Of a DNA stretch of 7,186 nucleotides, positions 1 through 6,753 are shown in pieces (position 1 is the stretch's first letter; every line of letters begins with the position of its first letter). The position numbers were made by a program, and so were the translations under genes. The DNA is from 0-14-0-20-45-22 sp041645495. GTDB lineage: Bacteria > Fidelibacterota > UBA2242. The DNA is taken from positions 1-7,186 of the forward strand of contig JBAZPZ010000100.1 of NCBI GenBank assembly GCA_041645495.1. Reading direction: 5' to 3'. The notes under the pieces are model-generated. The model was not told the DNA's origin. It searched no databases and saw nothing but the letters and a program-made list of their open reading frames with translations.

Positions 1-33
1 GATTACTTATGAAAATGGTTTTTAATTCAGACA

Positions 34-270
34 CTGATCTTTTATGATTTCTTATGATATTTTTTTCTTTTTTCATATTCAATCAGCGTTTTTCTGCGTC
101 TATTTTTTCTGATTCTTTCTTCATAACTAATCTGCGTAAATCTGCGTCTAAAATTCCTGCTCTTCTCCATCCTTCAGCGTCTTGTTTTCAGATGCTGATC
201 TTTTATGGTTCCTTATGACATTTTCTATTTCTTTTTTCATAACTAATCAGCGTCTTTCAGCGTCTAATTT
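34..270 (-). repeat. Three degenerate copies of an interspersed repeat downstream of cas6
   Basis: Read on the minus strand, a unit of the form TAGACGC(A/T)GA-n3-ACGC(A/T)GATT followed closely by ATGAA(A/G)AAAGAA occurs three times, with the ATGs at 240, 124 and 76. The first and last copies are longer (about 75 bp) and also share ATCATAAGAAATCATAAAAGATCAG-like sequence (roughly 195-218 and 34-57); the middle copy lacks that part. The ATGs open short frames: 30 codons (240-148, starting MKKEIENVIRNHKRS), 13 codons (124-83, MKKESEKIDAEKR) and a frame still open at the window edge (from 76, MKKEKNIIRNHKRS). Repeats of this ACGCAGAT kind are common in spacers of many environmental bacteria, sometimes near GxxExxY or four-helix-bundle genes; that link is recalled knowledge and no such gene is visible here. 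Whether the frames are translated is unknown. Confidence 0.75.
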
Positions 271-1122
271 TCTCTCCCCGTTGTCGATCAGCTCCGCACA
301 ACCGAAGCCGTCAGAGTTTTTTTCGCCAAAGCCGCAGGTGTAGCCGACCTGAATCAGTTCCGGTTTGGCTTTGATCGTAAACGGCGCTTCGAAGGCTTTG
401 ATCTTGATGTCGTCTTTAAAGTGGATGAGTTTGCTGATCAGCCCTTGTTTTCGGATGATATAGTCCAAATCGAATGCGAATTCGAACCTTTTCGACGGTC
501 TGACGGTTTTCCCGGTCAGTACCTTATATTTGCGGATCAGGTTTTTCTGGATGTTTTCTTCAAATTTGATGCGCTCTTCGGGTTGGAGATAATCGAGGAA
601 ATGTTGTTCGCGCTTGCCGAATGGCGTCGTACGTGAGGTCGAAACAGTAATCGGCGAGAGACAGGTAAAAGTGTGTTCCTGAGTAAATATGGGTTCCGCT
701 AATGATTCGATATGTTCGACGTGAAAGACAATATTCTGTCCGAAGAAGTTCAGATTGATGATTTGATCGGAAAAGATACCGAAGACCAGATGTTTGAAAC
801 TGTCGGAGACGGGTGTCGAGAAAATGAATTCGATATTGCGGATTCCGTCAAAGCCATTGCGGTTCATAGAGTACGGGAAGAAATGCAGTTTCGAGAATGT
901 GAAGAGTTTGAATATTTTGACGATGTGGTTTTGATCGGTCGGTTTTGCGGCAGTGGATTTTTTAGGTGTATCTTCAAGCCGGAAGCCGGAATCATGCAGG
1001 AATTGCGCGTATTCGCCGGAGGATTTTGCGAGCAGATTATAGATCGCCGCACTCAACTGGTACTGGTAGTTGAACGGAATAAAAACCGGTTTTTCCGACG
1101 AGGCGCTGATTTTCAATCTCAT
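247..1122 (-). CDS. cas6: CRISPR-associated endoribonuclease Cas6
   Basis: Cas6 cuts CRISPR precursor RNA within each repeat to make guide RNAs in type I and III systems. The 291-residue protein has the family's ferredoxin-like (RAMP) pattern: an N-terminal MRLKI strand, PFNYQYQLSAAIYNLL at 16-31, and the C-terminal glycine-rich loop GYTCGFGEKNSDGFG at 260-274, closely resembling archaeal Cas6 (known Pyrococcus form VGYEVGFGEKNSLGFG). By motif alignment the catalytic triad candidates are Tyr28, His43 (FLHDSGF) and Lys72 (KLFTFS). The segment between His43 and Lys72 is longer than in the archaeal enzyme. The start is the ATG at 1122, not the in-frame TTG at 1140: AAGGA lies 7 nt upstream of the ATG and inside the longer frame. 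The last residues (KLDAERR) and the stop codon fall in a dispersed repeat. No other cas gene or array is in the window; the gene stands alone behind its own promoter, with further cas genes possible beyond the left edge. Confidence 0.93.
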   Translation of the reverse strand: MRLKISASSEKPVFIPFNYQYQLSAAIYNLLAKSSGEYAQFLHDSGFRLEDTPKKSTAAKPTDQNHIVKIFKLFTFSKLHFFPYSMNRNGFDGIRNIEFIFSTPVSDSFKHLVFGIFSDQIINLNFFGQNIVFHVEHIESLAEPIFTQEHTFTCLSPITVSTSRTTPFGKREQHFLDYLQPEERIKFEENIQKNLIRKYKVLTGKTVRPSKRFEFAFDLDYIIRKQGLISKLIHFKDDIKIKAFEAPFTIKAKPELIQVGYTCGFGEKNSDGFGCAELIDNGERKLDAERR

Positions 1123-1129
1123 TGAAGAA

Positions 1130-1134
1130 TCCTT
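1130..1134 (-). promoter_or_regulatory. Ribosome binding site that decides the cas6 start
   Basis: AAGGA on the minus strand sits 7 nt before the ATG at 1122. It lies within the coding part of the alternative TTG-started frame (1140), which would add MFKDSS. Cas6 proteins usually begin at MRLKI-like sequence, so this site supports the shorter protein. Confidence 0.75.
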
Positions 1135-1214
1135 AAACAAGTCATTAAAAGAAACTCAATTTCTGCGAAAAAGCGGATTGCTGGTACAAACAATTAAAAA
1201 ACCAAGTACGGCCA

Positions 1215-1243
1215 ATATTAATCATCTTGCATTAACGTGTCAA
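1215..1243 (-). promoter_or_regulatory. Candidate sigma70-type promoter of cas6
   Basis: On the minus strand a perfect TTGACA (1243-1238) is followed after exactly 17 nt by TAATAT (1220-1215, 4 of 6 matches to TATAAT). The predicted transcript would start near 1208 and have a leader of about 85 nt before the cas6 ATG. The rest of the 283-bp spacer between the sulfatase stop and the cas6 start is AT-rich, and I see no convincing terminator or other gene in it. The call assumes a standard housekeeping sigma consensus in this organism. Confidence 0.5.
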
Positions 1244-1405
1244 GAATTTTTTCTATCCGTGGAAAAATATTTTATTTTGTATCCGACAAGCGAACAAATA
1301 CTCATTTTTTAGCAATATTATTTTATTTAAAACCTGAATTCGGAAAGATGGGAATGATCCGATAAATTGAACGATTCCGGCCTGAACCTATTTGAAAATA
1401 TTCGG

Positions 1406-3238
1406 CTACTTCTTGAAAAAATCGTCCGACAGCGTCTGCATGTAGGCTTTTCCGTATTCGGTAGCGCGATCGACTTGGGTTCCGGATTTGAAAATAGCAT
1501 GCTTTTTATCGTTACCGTAAACCACCTTAGCCAAATCCGTGATAAATCCGAATCCGTTATTGAATGTGTAGAATGCGAAGTCGCGGTTTTTCGGATTCAG
1601 AATGTCTTTGCTGAACCGGTAATCTGCCGAAGAGAGTCCGATCTGCGCCGCCAGAGTCGCGGGAATATCGATTTGCGAAGCGTAGGAATCGATCCGCAAG
1701 CCGGTCTTTTTCAGAGCGCCGCCGATCCAGAGCATCGGGACTTTGAATTTTTCGATGGAATGATTCGGCGACTTGCCGGGATGACGGATTCCGTGGTCGG
1801 CGGTAATAACGATCAGCGTATTATTCCACCACTTCGTTTTTTTGGCGCGGGCAATGAATTCGCCGAGACAGCTGTCGGCATAATACGCGGAATTCAAATA
1901 TTTCGTTTCGCTGTCGTCGCCAATAAAGACGGGCTGCATCGGCACATCGAACGGCTCGTGACTGCTGAGCGTGAACAAAGTTGAAAAGAATGGTTGATTC
2001 ATTCCGTCAAGATCATCAGCGAACCGATCGAACATGATGTGGTCGTGCACGCCCCACTTGGCGTTAAAGGTCGATGCGTCGAAATCGTCCATCGTGATCA
2101 GCCGATCGACGCCGCTCAAGACAAAATAGGAGTTGAGATTGGCGAAATCGATCTCGCCGCCGTAATAAAAAGCGGTAGCGTAACCGTCGTCTTTCAGGTC
2201 GCGAATCAGGTTGGGAAGTTTTTGGGTTTTATTGGCGTATTTGACGATCGAGTTTTGCGGTTGAGCCGGATAGCCGCTCAGCACGCAGACGATTCCCTTA
2301 TCGGAACGATCGCCGTTGGCGAAGAAATTCGTGAACAGAATGCCTTCGGAAACCAGACGGTTGAAATTCGGTGTGATCCCGGACTTTCCGCCGAGCGGTT
2401 CGATGATCTTGGCGGTAAAACTCTCCATGAGGATCAGAATGATATTCGGCATCGAAGATTTCAGCAAACTGACCGGCTTTCCCGGTTTTGCCTGAAGTTC
2501 GGTAAAAAGGGAATCCGCCTGCGCGGTCGGCATGTAACGGTATTGCTTTGTCAACCTGTCCTTTTTCGTCAGCGAATAGATGGCGTTCCAGTTCACGTTG
2601 ATCGCGGCATGATTGGCGAACATATTTTCATGGAAATAAACCGAACCGACGTTGAGCGGCGCGATGCCGAGCCCGCCGCGCATCGGAATGACAAGCAGAA
2701 CCGTCAGGATCAGGAAACTCACCGGACTGAGAAGATAATCCGGGCGAAACTTTTTGATCACCGGAACAATCACTCGTTTATTAAGAATCCAAAACAACAC
2801 GAATAAAACAATTCCGACTAAAATTGGCAGAAAGAAATCTCCGAAAGTAACGGAAGCGAACGCTTCTTTGGGCGTTTCGAGATAAATCAGCGGCGTAATG
2901 TCGAGCCGGAATCCCCAATACCGGTAGAGTCTGGCGTCGATGCCGGCGATCAGGATCGTCAGTATCAGCATGACAACCGTGTAAATTTTGGAAAACACGT
3001 AAAAGACCGGTTTTCGCGTAAACGAAGTCCCGATCAAAAACAAGAACGGCAGAACCAGCAGATAGGCCGTTACCGACAAATCCATTTTCATGCCGTGCCA
3101 CTGAACGGCGAGCAGATCGACGGGAGAAAGCCCGGCGGTTTCGTAAAAATTGAAGAGAAAGAAAAGTACTCTGGTGACGAGGAAGAATGTCATCCAGAAT
3201 AAAGCGGTCAGAGCGGTATAAATCAGTCGTTTTTTCAT
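1406..3238 (-). CDS. LTA synthase family membrane sulfatase (phosphoglycerol transferase-like)
   Basis: This 610-residue protein has the LTA synthase layout: about five N-terminal membrane segments (roughly 5-31, 55-71, 79-100, 134-152, 169-186), a linker with HENMFANHAAINVNWN at 203-217, and an extracytoplasmic sulfatase/alkaline-phosphatase-superfamily domain from about 263 to 555. Metal and active-site candidates are Glu272 in LILMESF, the nucleophile region GDRSDKG (309-315), His427 in SSHEPF, and Asp481-His482 in ITADHG. Family members move phosphoglycerol or similar head groups from lipids to envelope glycans or glycolipids, or hydrolyse phosphate or sulfate esters; the substrate here cannot be told. 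A Gram-negative-type host would argue against true lipoteichoic acid. The expected threonine nucleophile (LtaS Thr300) appears to be Ser312. No strong Shine-Dalgarno precedes the ATG at 3238, but the MKKRLIYTAL start with an immediate membrane segment is typical. The gene is divergent from ppiD. Confidence 0.88.
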   Translation of the reverse strand: MKKRLIYTALTALFWMTFFLVTRVLFFLFNFYETAGLSPVDLLAVQWHGMKMDLSVTAYLLVLPFLFLIGTSFTRKPVFYVFSKIYTVVMLILTILIAGIDARLYRYWGFRLDITPLIYLETPKEAFASVTFGDFFLPILVGIVLFVLFWILNKRVIVPVIKKFRPDYLLSPVSFLILTVLLVIPMRGGLGIAPLNVGSVYFHENMFANHAAINVNWNAIYSLTKKDRLTKQYRYMPTAQADSLFTELQAKPGKPVSLLKSSMPNIILILMESFTAKIIEPLGGKSGITPNFNRLVSEGILFTNFFANGDRSDKGIVCVLSGYPAQPQNSIVKYANKTQKLPNLIRDLKDDGYATAFYYGGEIDFANLNSYFVLSGVDRLITMDDFDASTFNAKWGVHDHIMFDRFADDLDGMNQPFFSTLFTLSSHEPFDVPMQPVFIGDDSETKYLNSAYYADSCLGEFIARAKKTKWWNNTLIVITADHGIRHPGKSPNHSIEKFKVPMLWIGGALKKTGLRIDSYASQIDIPATLAAQIGLSSADYRFSKDILNPKNRDFAFYTFNNGFGFITDLAKVVYGNDKKHAIFKSGTQVDRATEYGKAYMQTLSDDFFKK

Positions 3239-3345
3239 ATTTCAGTCATAATTAAAAAGCGGTCGAATTTACGGAATTACGGAATTAAAACCAGCAGTCG
3301 AAATGAGAACGTTTAATGAATCTATATTGAGTTGGCACGAAGGAT

Positions 3346-3374
3346 TTGCCTGCGTTTTGATTAATCATTATATT
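3346..3374 (+). promoter_or_regulatory. Candidate sigma70-type promoter of ppiD
   Basis: TTGCCT (3346-3351, 4 of 6 to TTGACA), a 17-nt spacer, then TATATT (3369-3374, 5 of 6 to TATAAT). Transcription would begin about 3380-3382, right at the CCGCC hairpin, giving a leader of about 42 nt. Confidence 0.45.
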
Positions 3375-3380
3375 TAGCGT

Positions 3381-3393
3381 CCGCCGAAGGCGG
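3381..3393 (+). repeat. CCGCC-GAA-GGCGG palindrome in the ppiD leader
   Basis: A perfect 5-bp GC stem with a GAA loop. It would lie at or next to the 5' end of the predicted ppiD mRNA. Related sequences (TCCGCCGAAG, TCCGCTGAAGGAGG, CCCGCC-ACA-GGCGGG) occur at 6771, 6921 and 7156, so this looks like one member of a short palindromic repeat family in the genome. Confidence 0.6.
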
Positions 3394-3405
3394 TTGAAAT
3401 TTAAC

Positions 3406-3412
3406 AGGAGGT
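3406..3412 (+). promoter_or_regulatory. Strong ribosome binding site of ppiD
   Basis: AGGAGGT lies 10 nt before the ATG at 3423. The second in-frame ATG (3432) would be 19 nt away, so the first is preferred. Confidence 0.8.
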
Positions 3413-3422
3413 AAGTTTTCTT

Positions 3423-5249
3423 ATGCCGATAATGCAGAAACTCAGAGACCAGACCCACGTTATTCTATGGGCTTTGCTGATCCTCTTTTTACTCAGCATG
3501 ACAGTTGGCGGACTCGTCGGAGGCGCCGATATTCTCGATTTATTTTCCAGTTCTTCACGGATGCAGAACACCGCCGGAATCGTGGACGGCGAGAAACTCG
3601 ACGCCATCCAGTTTTCCAAAATGTTGGACAGTCAACTGACGCAGTATCGCGAAGCCGATCAGGACGTTGACGACGCCACCATGAACCGCATTTCCGAGCA
3701 GGTTTGGAACCAATACGTTCATGAAATTTTAGTCGGAAAAGAAATTAAAAAATTCGGGCTTCAAGCATCGGACAAGGAAGTCTATGAGTATTTAGTCGAT
3801 AATCCGCCTCAGTTTTTGACTCAAAACGAAGCGTTCATGACCAACGGACAATTCGATTATCAAAAATACCTCCAGATTCTGCAAAATCCGCAGGGCAACG
3901 AATGGTTGGGCGTCGAAGAGTACGTCCGCAATTACCTGCCTTTCGAGAAAATCCGCAGTCTTATCACAAATCTCGCGATGACCACGGATGAAGAAGTCAT
4001 GGAAGAATATTTGACCAACAACCAGAAATATACGATCGAAGCGGCGATCATTCCGATGGAAGTTCTCGGCAACGAATCGGTTCCGGTGGAAGAAAGCGAA
4101 ATCCGCGCCTTCTACTCCGAACATAAGAAAGATTATTTTGTCGATGAAAAACGCGAACTCGAATATGTTGCCTTCGATGTCAAAGCGACGCAGGTCGATT
4201 CTCATGCGGTTTATCAGACAATCGTCGGATTGAAAAACAGAATCAACGGCGGAGAAGCGTTCGAAACCGTCGCCGCAGAATTCACCGAAGATCCGAGCGG
4301 GAAACAGTCCGGTGGCGAACTGGGTTGGATCAGCAAAGGTCAAATGGTTCCCGAATTCGACCGCGTAGCCTTTTCGGCTGGAAGAGGTCAGGTCGTCGGA
4401 CCGATTTTGACGAGTTTCGGTTATCATTTGATCAAAGTCGAAGACCGCCGCGTTGAAGCCAGTATGCCGCAAGTTAAAGCCAGACATATTTTACTGAAAA
4501 TCAAAGCAGGTCCTGAGACTTCCGAAAGTCAGCGTGCCGCGGCCAATGTGTTCGCCTATGACGCCAACGAATTCGGATTTGCCGCCGCCGCCGACAGCCA
4601 CAACGTTAAAATTCAAAAGACGCCGTTGTTCGGAAAAGAAGATCGCATCATTCCGGGAATCGGCACACTTCCCAGCGCGACGAAATTTGCCTTCAGCAAT
4701 AAACCGGTCGGCACACTTTCCGAACTTCTAAACATGGACGATGGTTACGTCCTTCTGCGTCTCTCTTCCGTTCAGGAAAAATCCTATACGCCTGTCGAAA
4801 AAGTCAGCGACCAGATTCGCGCTTCGATCCTGCAGAAAAAGAAAATCGAGAAGTTAACAGAATTTGCCGAGGATTTCTACACGAAGATCGACAAAACGAA
4901 GAGTCTCGCCGAAACGGCAAAACTCAATCCGGCGATCCAGTTTAGCAATATGCCGGACGTTACGCTGTCTTCAATGCTTCCCGGCATCGGACGTACGCCG
5001 AAGGTCATCGGAACTCTTCGCGGACTTCAACCCGGACAGACATCCAAACCGATCGACATCGGCACGCGCACGGCGATTCTCAAAGTCATAGCAAAGACGC
5101 CTTTCGATCAGGCGAGTTTCGACGCCCAAAAAGCGACACTGAGAGACAACATAAACAATCGTAAGAAAATGTCGATCTACACCGACTGGGTCAACGAACT
5201 CAAAGCAAACGTGAAGATCATTGATAACCGGGCGAATATGTATTACTAA
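3423..5249 (+). CDS. ppiD: PpiD-like membrane-anchored periplasmic folding factor (SurA_N / parvulin domains)
   Basis: This 608-residue protein matches PpiD in length and order: a short cytoplasmic tail, one membrane anchor (about 12-34), a SurA_N-like helical chaperone region (about 50-235), a parvulin-type domain (about 246-340), then a second partial parvulin-like segment and a helical C-terminus. PpiD proteins sit at the periplasmic face of the inner membrane near the Sec translocon and assist newly exported envelope proteins. In the first parvulin domain the core motifs GGELGWISKGQMVPEFDRVAF (297-317) and FGYHLIKVE (332-340) are clear, but its first strand reads LEYVAF instead of the usual ARHIL. 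An ARHILLK motif occurs later at 353-359, without the GG-LGW and FGYH motifs. Proline isomerase activity is therefore doubtful and chaperone function more likely. The gene is monocistronic: its own promoter and RBS upstream, a terminator 21 bp after the stop. Confidence 0.88.
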   Translation: MPIMQKLRDQTHVILWALLILFLLSMTVGGLVGGADILDLFSSSSRMQNTAGIVDGEKLDAIQFSKMLDSQLTQYREADQDVDDATMNRISEQVWNQYVHEILVGKEIKKFGLQASDKEVYEYLVDNPPQFLTQNEAFMTNGQFDYQKYLQILQNPQGNEWLGVEEYVRNYLPFEKIRSLITNLAMTTDEEVMEEYLTNNQKYTIEAAIIPMEVLGNESVPVEESEIRAFYSEHKKDYFVDEKRELEYVAFDVKATQVDSHAVYQTIVGLKNRINGGEAFETVAAEFTEDPSGKQSGGELGWISKGQMVPEFDRVAFSAGRGQVVGPILTSFGYHLIKVEDRRVEASMPQVKARHILLKIKAGPETSESQRAAANVFAYDANEFGFAAAADSHNVKIQKTPLFGKEDRIIPGIGTLPSATKFAFSNKPVGTLSELLNMDDGYVLLRLSSVQEKSYTPVEKVSDQIRASILQKKKIEKLTEFAEDFYTKIDKTKSLAETAKLNPAIQFSNMPDVTLSSMLPGIGRTPKVIGTLRGLQPGQTSKPIDIGTRTAILKVIAKTPFDQASFDAQKATLRDNINNRKKMSIYTDWVNELKANVKIIDNRANMYY

Positions 5250-5270
5250 TCGACAATTCAATATCACTAA

Positions 5271-5298
5271 AAAAGTCCGGCAATGCCGGACTTTTTTT
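5271..5298 (+). terminator. Intrinsic terminator after ppiD
   Basis: AAAAGTCCGGC (5271-5281) pairs with GCCGGACTTTT (5285-5295) across an AAT loop, and the run of seven T covers 5292-5298. The A-run on the other side (5269-5274) would let it work in both directions, though no minus-strand gene approaches it from the right. It separates ppiD from the CNNM gene. Confidence 0.93.
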
Positions 5299-5370
5299 AA
5301 TATTGAAAGACATTCTTACTTTGGAGACAAGAGAATCCATGCCATGGCTCAAAAAATCGGCAAATCCAGC

Positions 5371-5398
5371 CTTACATTTGTTAATAATTTTCGATAAT
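5371..5398 (+). promoter_or_regulatory. Possible promoter of the CNNM/CorC-type gene
   Basis: CTTACA (5371-5376, 4 of 6), a 16-nt spacer, then GATAAT (5393-5398, 5 of 6). The terminator after ppiD implies that the downstream gene has its own promoter in 5299-5469, and this is the best match I see there. Confidence 0.3.
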
Positions 5399-5458
5399 TT
5401 CTTCTCAATGAAAAAAGGTTGTTACGATATTGAATCATGGATAAATGAGAGAACAAAC

Positions 5459-5463
5459 GAGGT
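5459..5463 (+). promoter_or_regulatory. Ribosome binding site of the CNNM/CorC-type gene
   Basis: GAGGT ends 6 nt before the ATG at 5470, a normal spacing that fixes this start. Confidence 0.7.
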
Positions 5464-5469
5464 CGGCAA

Positions 5470-6753
5470 ATGGAATTGCTGATCTTAGGATTTTTATTTT
5501 TTCTCAACGGATTCTTTGCACTTTCCGAAATTGCATTGGTTTCCAGCAAAAGAACCCGGCTCGAACAATCGAGAATCGAAGGAAGTAAAGGCGCCGGTGT
5601 CGCTTTGCGATTACTTGATAACTCGGAAAATTTCCTCTCCGCTATTCAGTTGGGAATTACATTGATCGGAATCGTGACAGGCGTTTATGGCGGAGTGAAT
5701 ATCGCCGACAACGTCACGCCTTTCTTCAACCGGTTTGAATTTACCCGGGGATATTCTCATGAAATCGCCCTGACGCTGACCGTCATTCTGATCACGTTCG
5801 TTTCTATCGTCATCGGGGAGTTGGTTCCTAAAACCATCGCTCTGAGCAATCCGGAAAAAATCGCCCGGAAAGTAGCCCCGGCAATATTCTATTTCAGCAC
5901 GCTCTGTTATCCTCTCGTGAAAGTTCTCGCCTTTTCGACAAATTTGGTCAACGACTTTTTCGGAATCAAAAAACAGCCGGAACATCTGACGGAATCCGAA
6001 CTGAGACAGATGATCAAAATCGCCTCGCACGAAGGCGTCATCGAAAAAGAACAAAATCTGATCCACGAGAAAGTATTTTACTTCGCTGACAAAAAAGCGA
6101 AACACATCATGACGCATCGCACCGACGTCGAATGGTTTGACATCAACGAATCGTCGGAAGAAGTTCATCGCAGGATTCTGGAATCGCGCCACAGCAAGAT
6201 TATCTGTTGTAACGACGATTTAGACCATTTTATCGGAATATTGACCGTGAAAGATTACTTGATCGCTTTGAACGCGGGCGAAAAAATCGACATTTCAAAT
6301 TTGCTCATTCATCCGCTCGTCATTCCGGAAAATGCCGACGCTCAGAAAGTGCTGAATCTCTTCAAACTGAAACAGCCGCATTTTTGCATCGTCGTCAACG
6401 AATTCGGCGGTTTTGAAGGAATCATCACTCTGCACGACATCATGGAAAATATACTCGGTGAAATCCCGGACGAAGGCGAATCTTACGAGCCGGATGTTTT
6501 TGTAAGAGACGATAAATCCGTTCTGGTCAGTGGCGATGCGCCCGTGGAAACTTTGACCGAGATCATCGAAGGTTTAACTATCGATTTCGATCAAATCGAC
6601 TATTCATCCGTCGCCGGATTTGTCCTTTCCAACATCAACAAAATACCGCAAATCGGCGATAAGTTCGATTTCGCCGGCTATCTCATCGAGATTGTTGACA
6701 TTGACGGTAACCGGATCGACAAGATTTTGATCCGGAAAAAGACGGAAGCGTAA
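5470..6753 (+). CDS. Hemolysin/CNNM/CorC family protein (DUF21-CBS-CorC_HlyC)
   Basis: This 427-residue protein has the full three-part architecture and usual length of bacterial CNNM-type proteins. The DUF21 membrane domain covers about 1-170 with hydrophobic segments near 2-22, 56-78, 98-118 and 135-160. Conserved family sequence includes FALSEIALVSSKRTRLE (16-32) and GELVPKTIALSNP (116-128). An acidic linker follows (HLTESELRQMI, 172-182), then a CBS pair (about 212-265 and 278-333, the second with VVNEFGGFEGIITLHDIMEN) and a CorC_HlyC domain (about 346-424). Structurally studied relatives are implicated in Mg2+ (or Na+-coupled Mg2+) export with nucleotide sensing by the CBS pair. The 'hemolysin' name is historical and does not imply toxin activity. 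It is likely monocistronic: a terminator lies upstream, and repeats begin at its stop codon. Confidence 0.92.
   Translation: MELLILGFLFFLNGFFALSEIALVSSKRTRLEQSRIEGSKGAGVALRLLDNSENFLSAIQLGITLIGIVTGVYGGVNIADNVTPFFNRFEFTRGYSHEIALTLTVILITFVSIVIGELVPKTIALSNPEKIARKVAPAIFYFSTLCYPLVKVLAFSTNLVNDFFGIKKQPEHLTESELRQMIKIASHEGVIEKEQNLIHEKVFYFADKKAKHIMTHRTDVEWFDINESSEEVHRRILESRHSKIICCNDDLDHFIGILTVKDYLIALNAGEKIDISNLLIHPLVIPENADAQKVLNLFKLKQPHFCIVVNEFGGFEGIITLHDIMENILGEIPDEGESYEPDVFVRDDKSVLVSGDAPVETLTEIIEGLTIDFDQIDYSSVAGFVLSNINKIPQIGDKFDFAGYLIEIVDIDGNRIDKILIRKKTEA

Larger units (their letters stand above)
3239..3422. promoter_or_regulatory. Divergent spacer between the sulfatase gene and ppiD
   Basis: This 184-bp AT-rich region must hold the start signals of both flanking genes. 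A candidate ppiD promoter, a hairpin and an RBS are listed separately. On the sulfatase side I see an 8-bp tandem repeat (ACGGAATT twice, 3271-3286) but no good promoter match and no strong RBS. Confidence 0.6.

Noticed and set aside
1..270. Possible CRISPR array next to cas6
   Set aside because: The repeated units are imperfect, vary in length (ATGs 116 and 48 bp apart) and lack uniform spacers of 30-40 bp between identical 25-40 bp repeats.
1123..1140. Upstream TTG start for cas6
   Set aside because: The AAGGA ribosome binding site for the ATG at 1122 lies inside this extension, and no good RBS precedes the TTG.
1994..2806. Long plus-strand frame (270 codons) opposite the sulfatase gene
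   Set aside because: It lies wholly antisense to a gene with clear catalytic motifs, and its product shows no recognisable domain. The same applies to the long antisense frames at 1367-1984, 3792-4487 and 5611-6192.
3239..3330. Promoter for the sulfatase gene
   Set aside because: No -35/-10 pair with acceptable spacing stood out on the minus strand, so none is called.
5339..5482. 47-codon frame (starting MPWLKKSANPA) overlapping the CNNM start
   Set aside because: Only a weak, distant GGAG precedes it, it resembles nothing known, and the CNNM gene has its own well-placed RBS; coupling is possible but unsupported.
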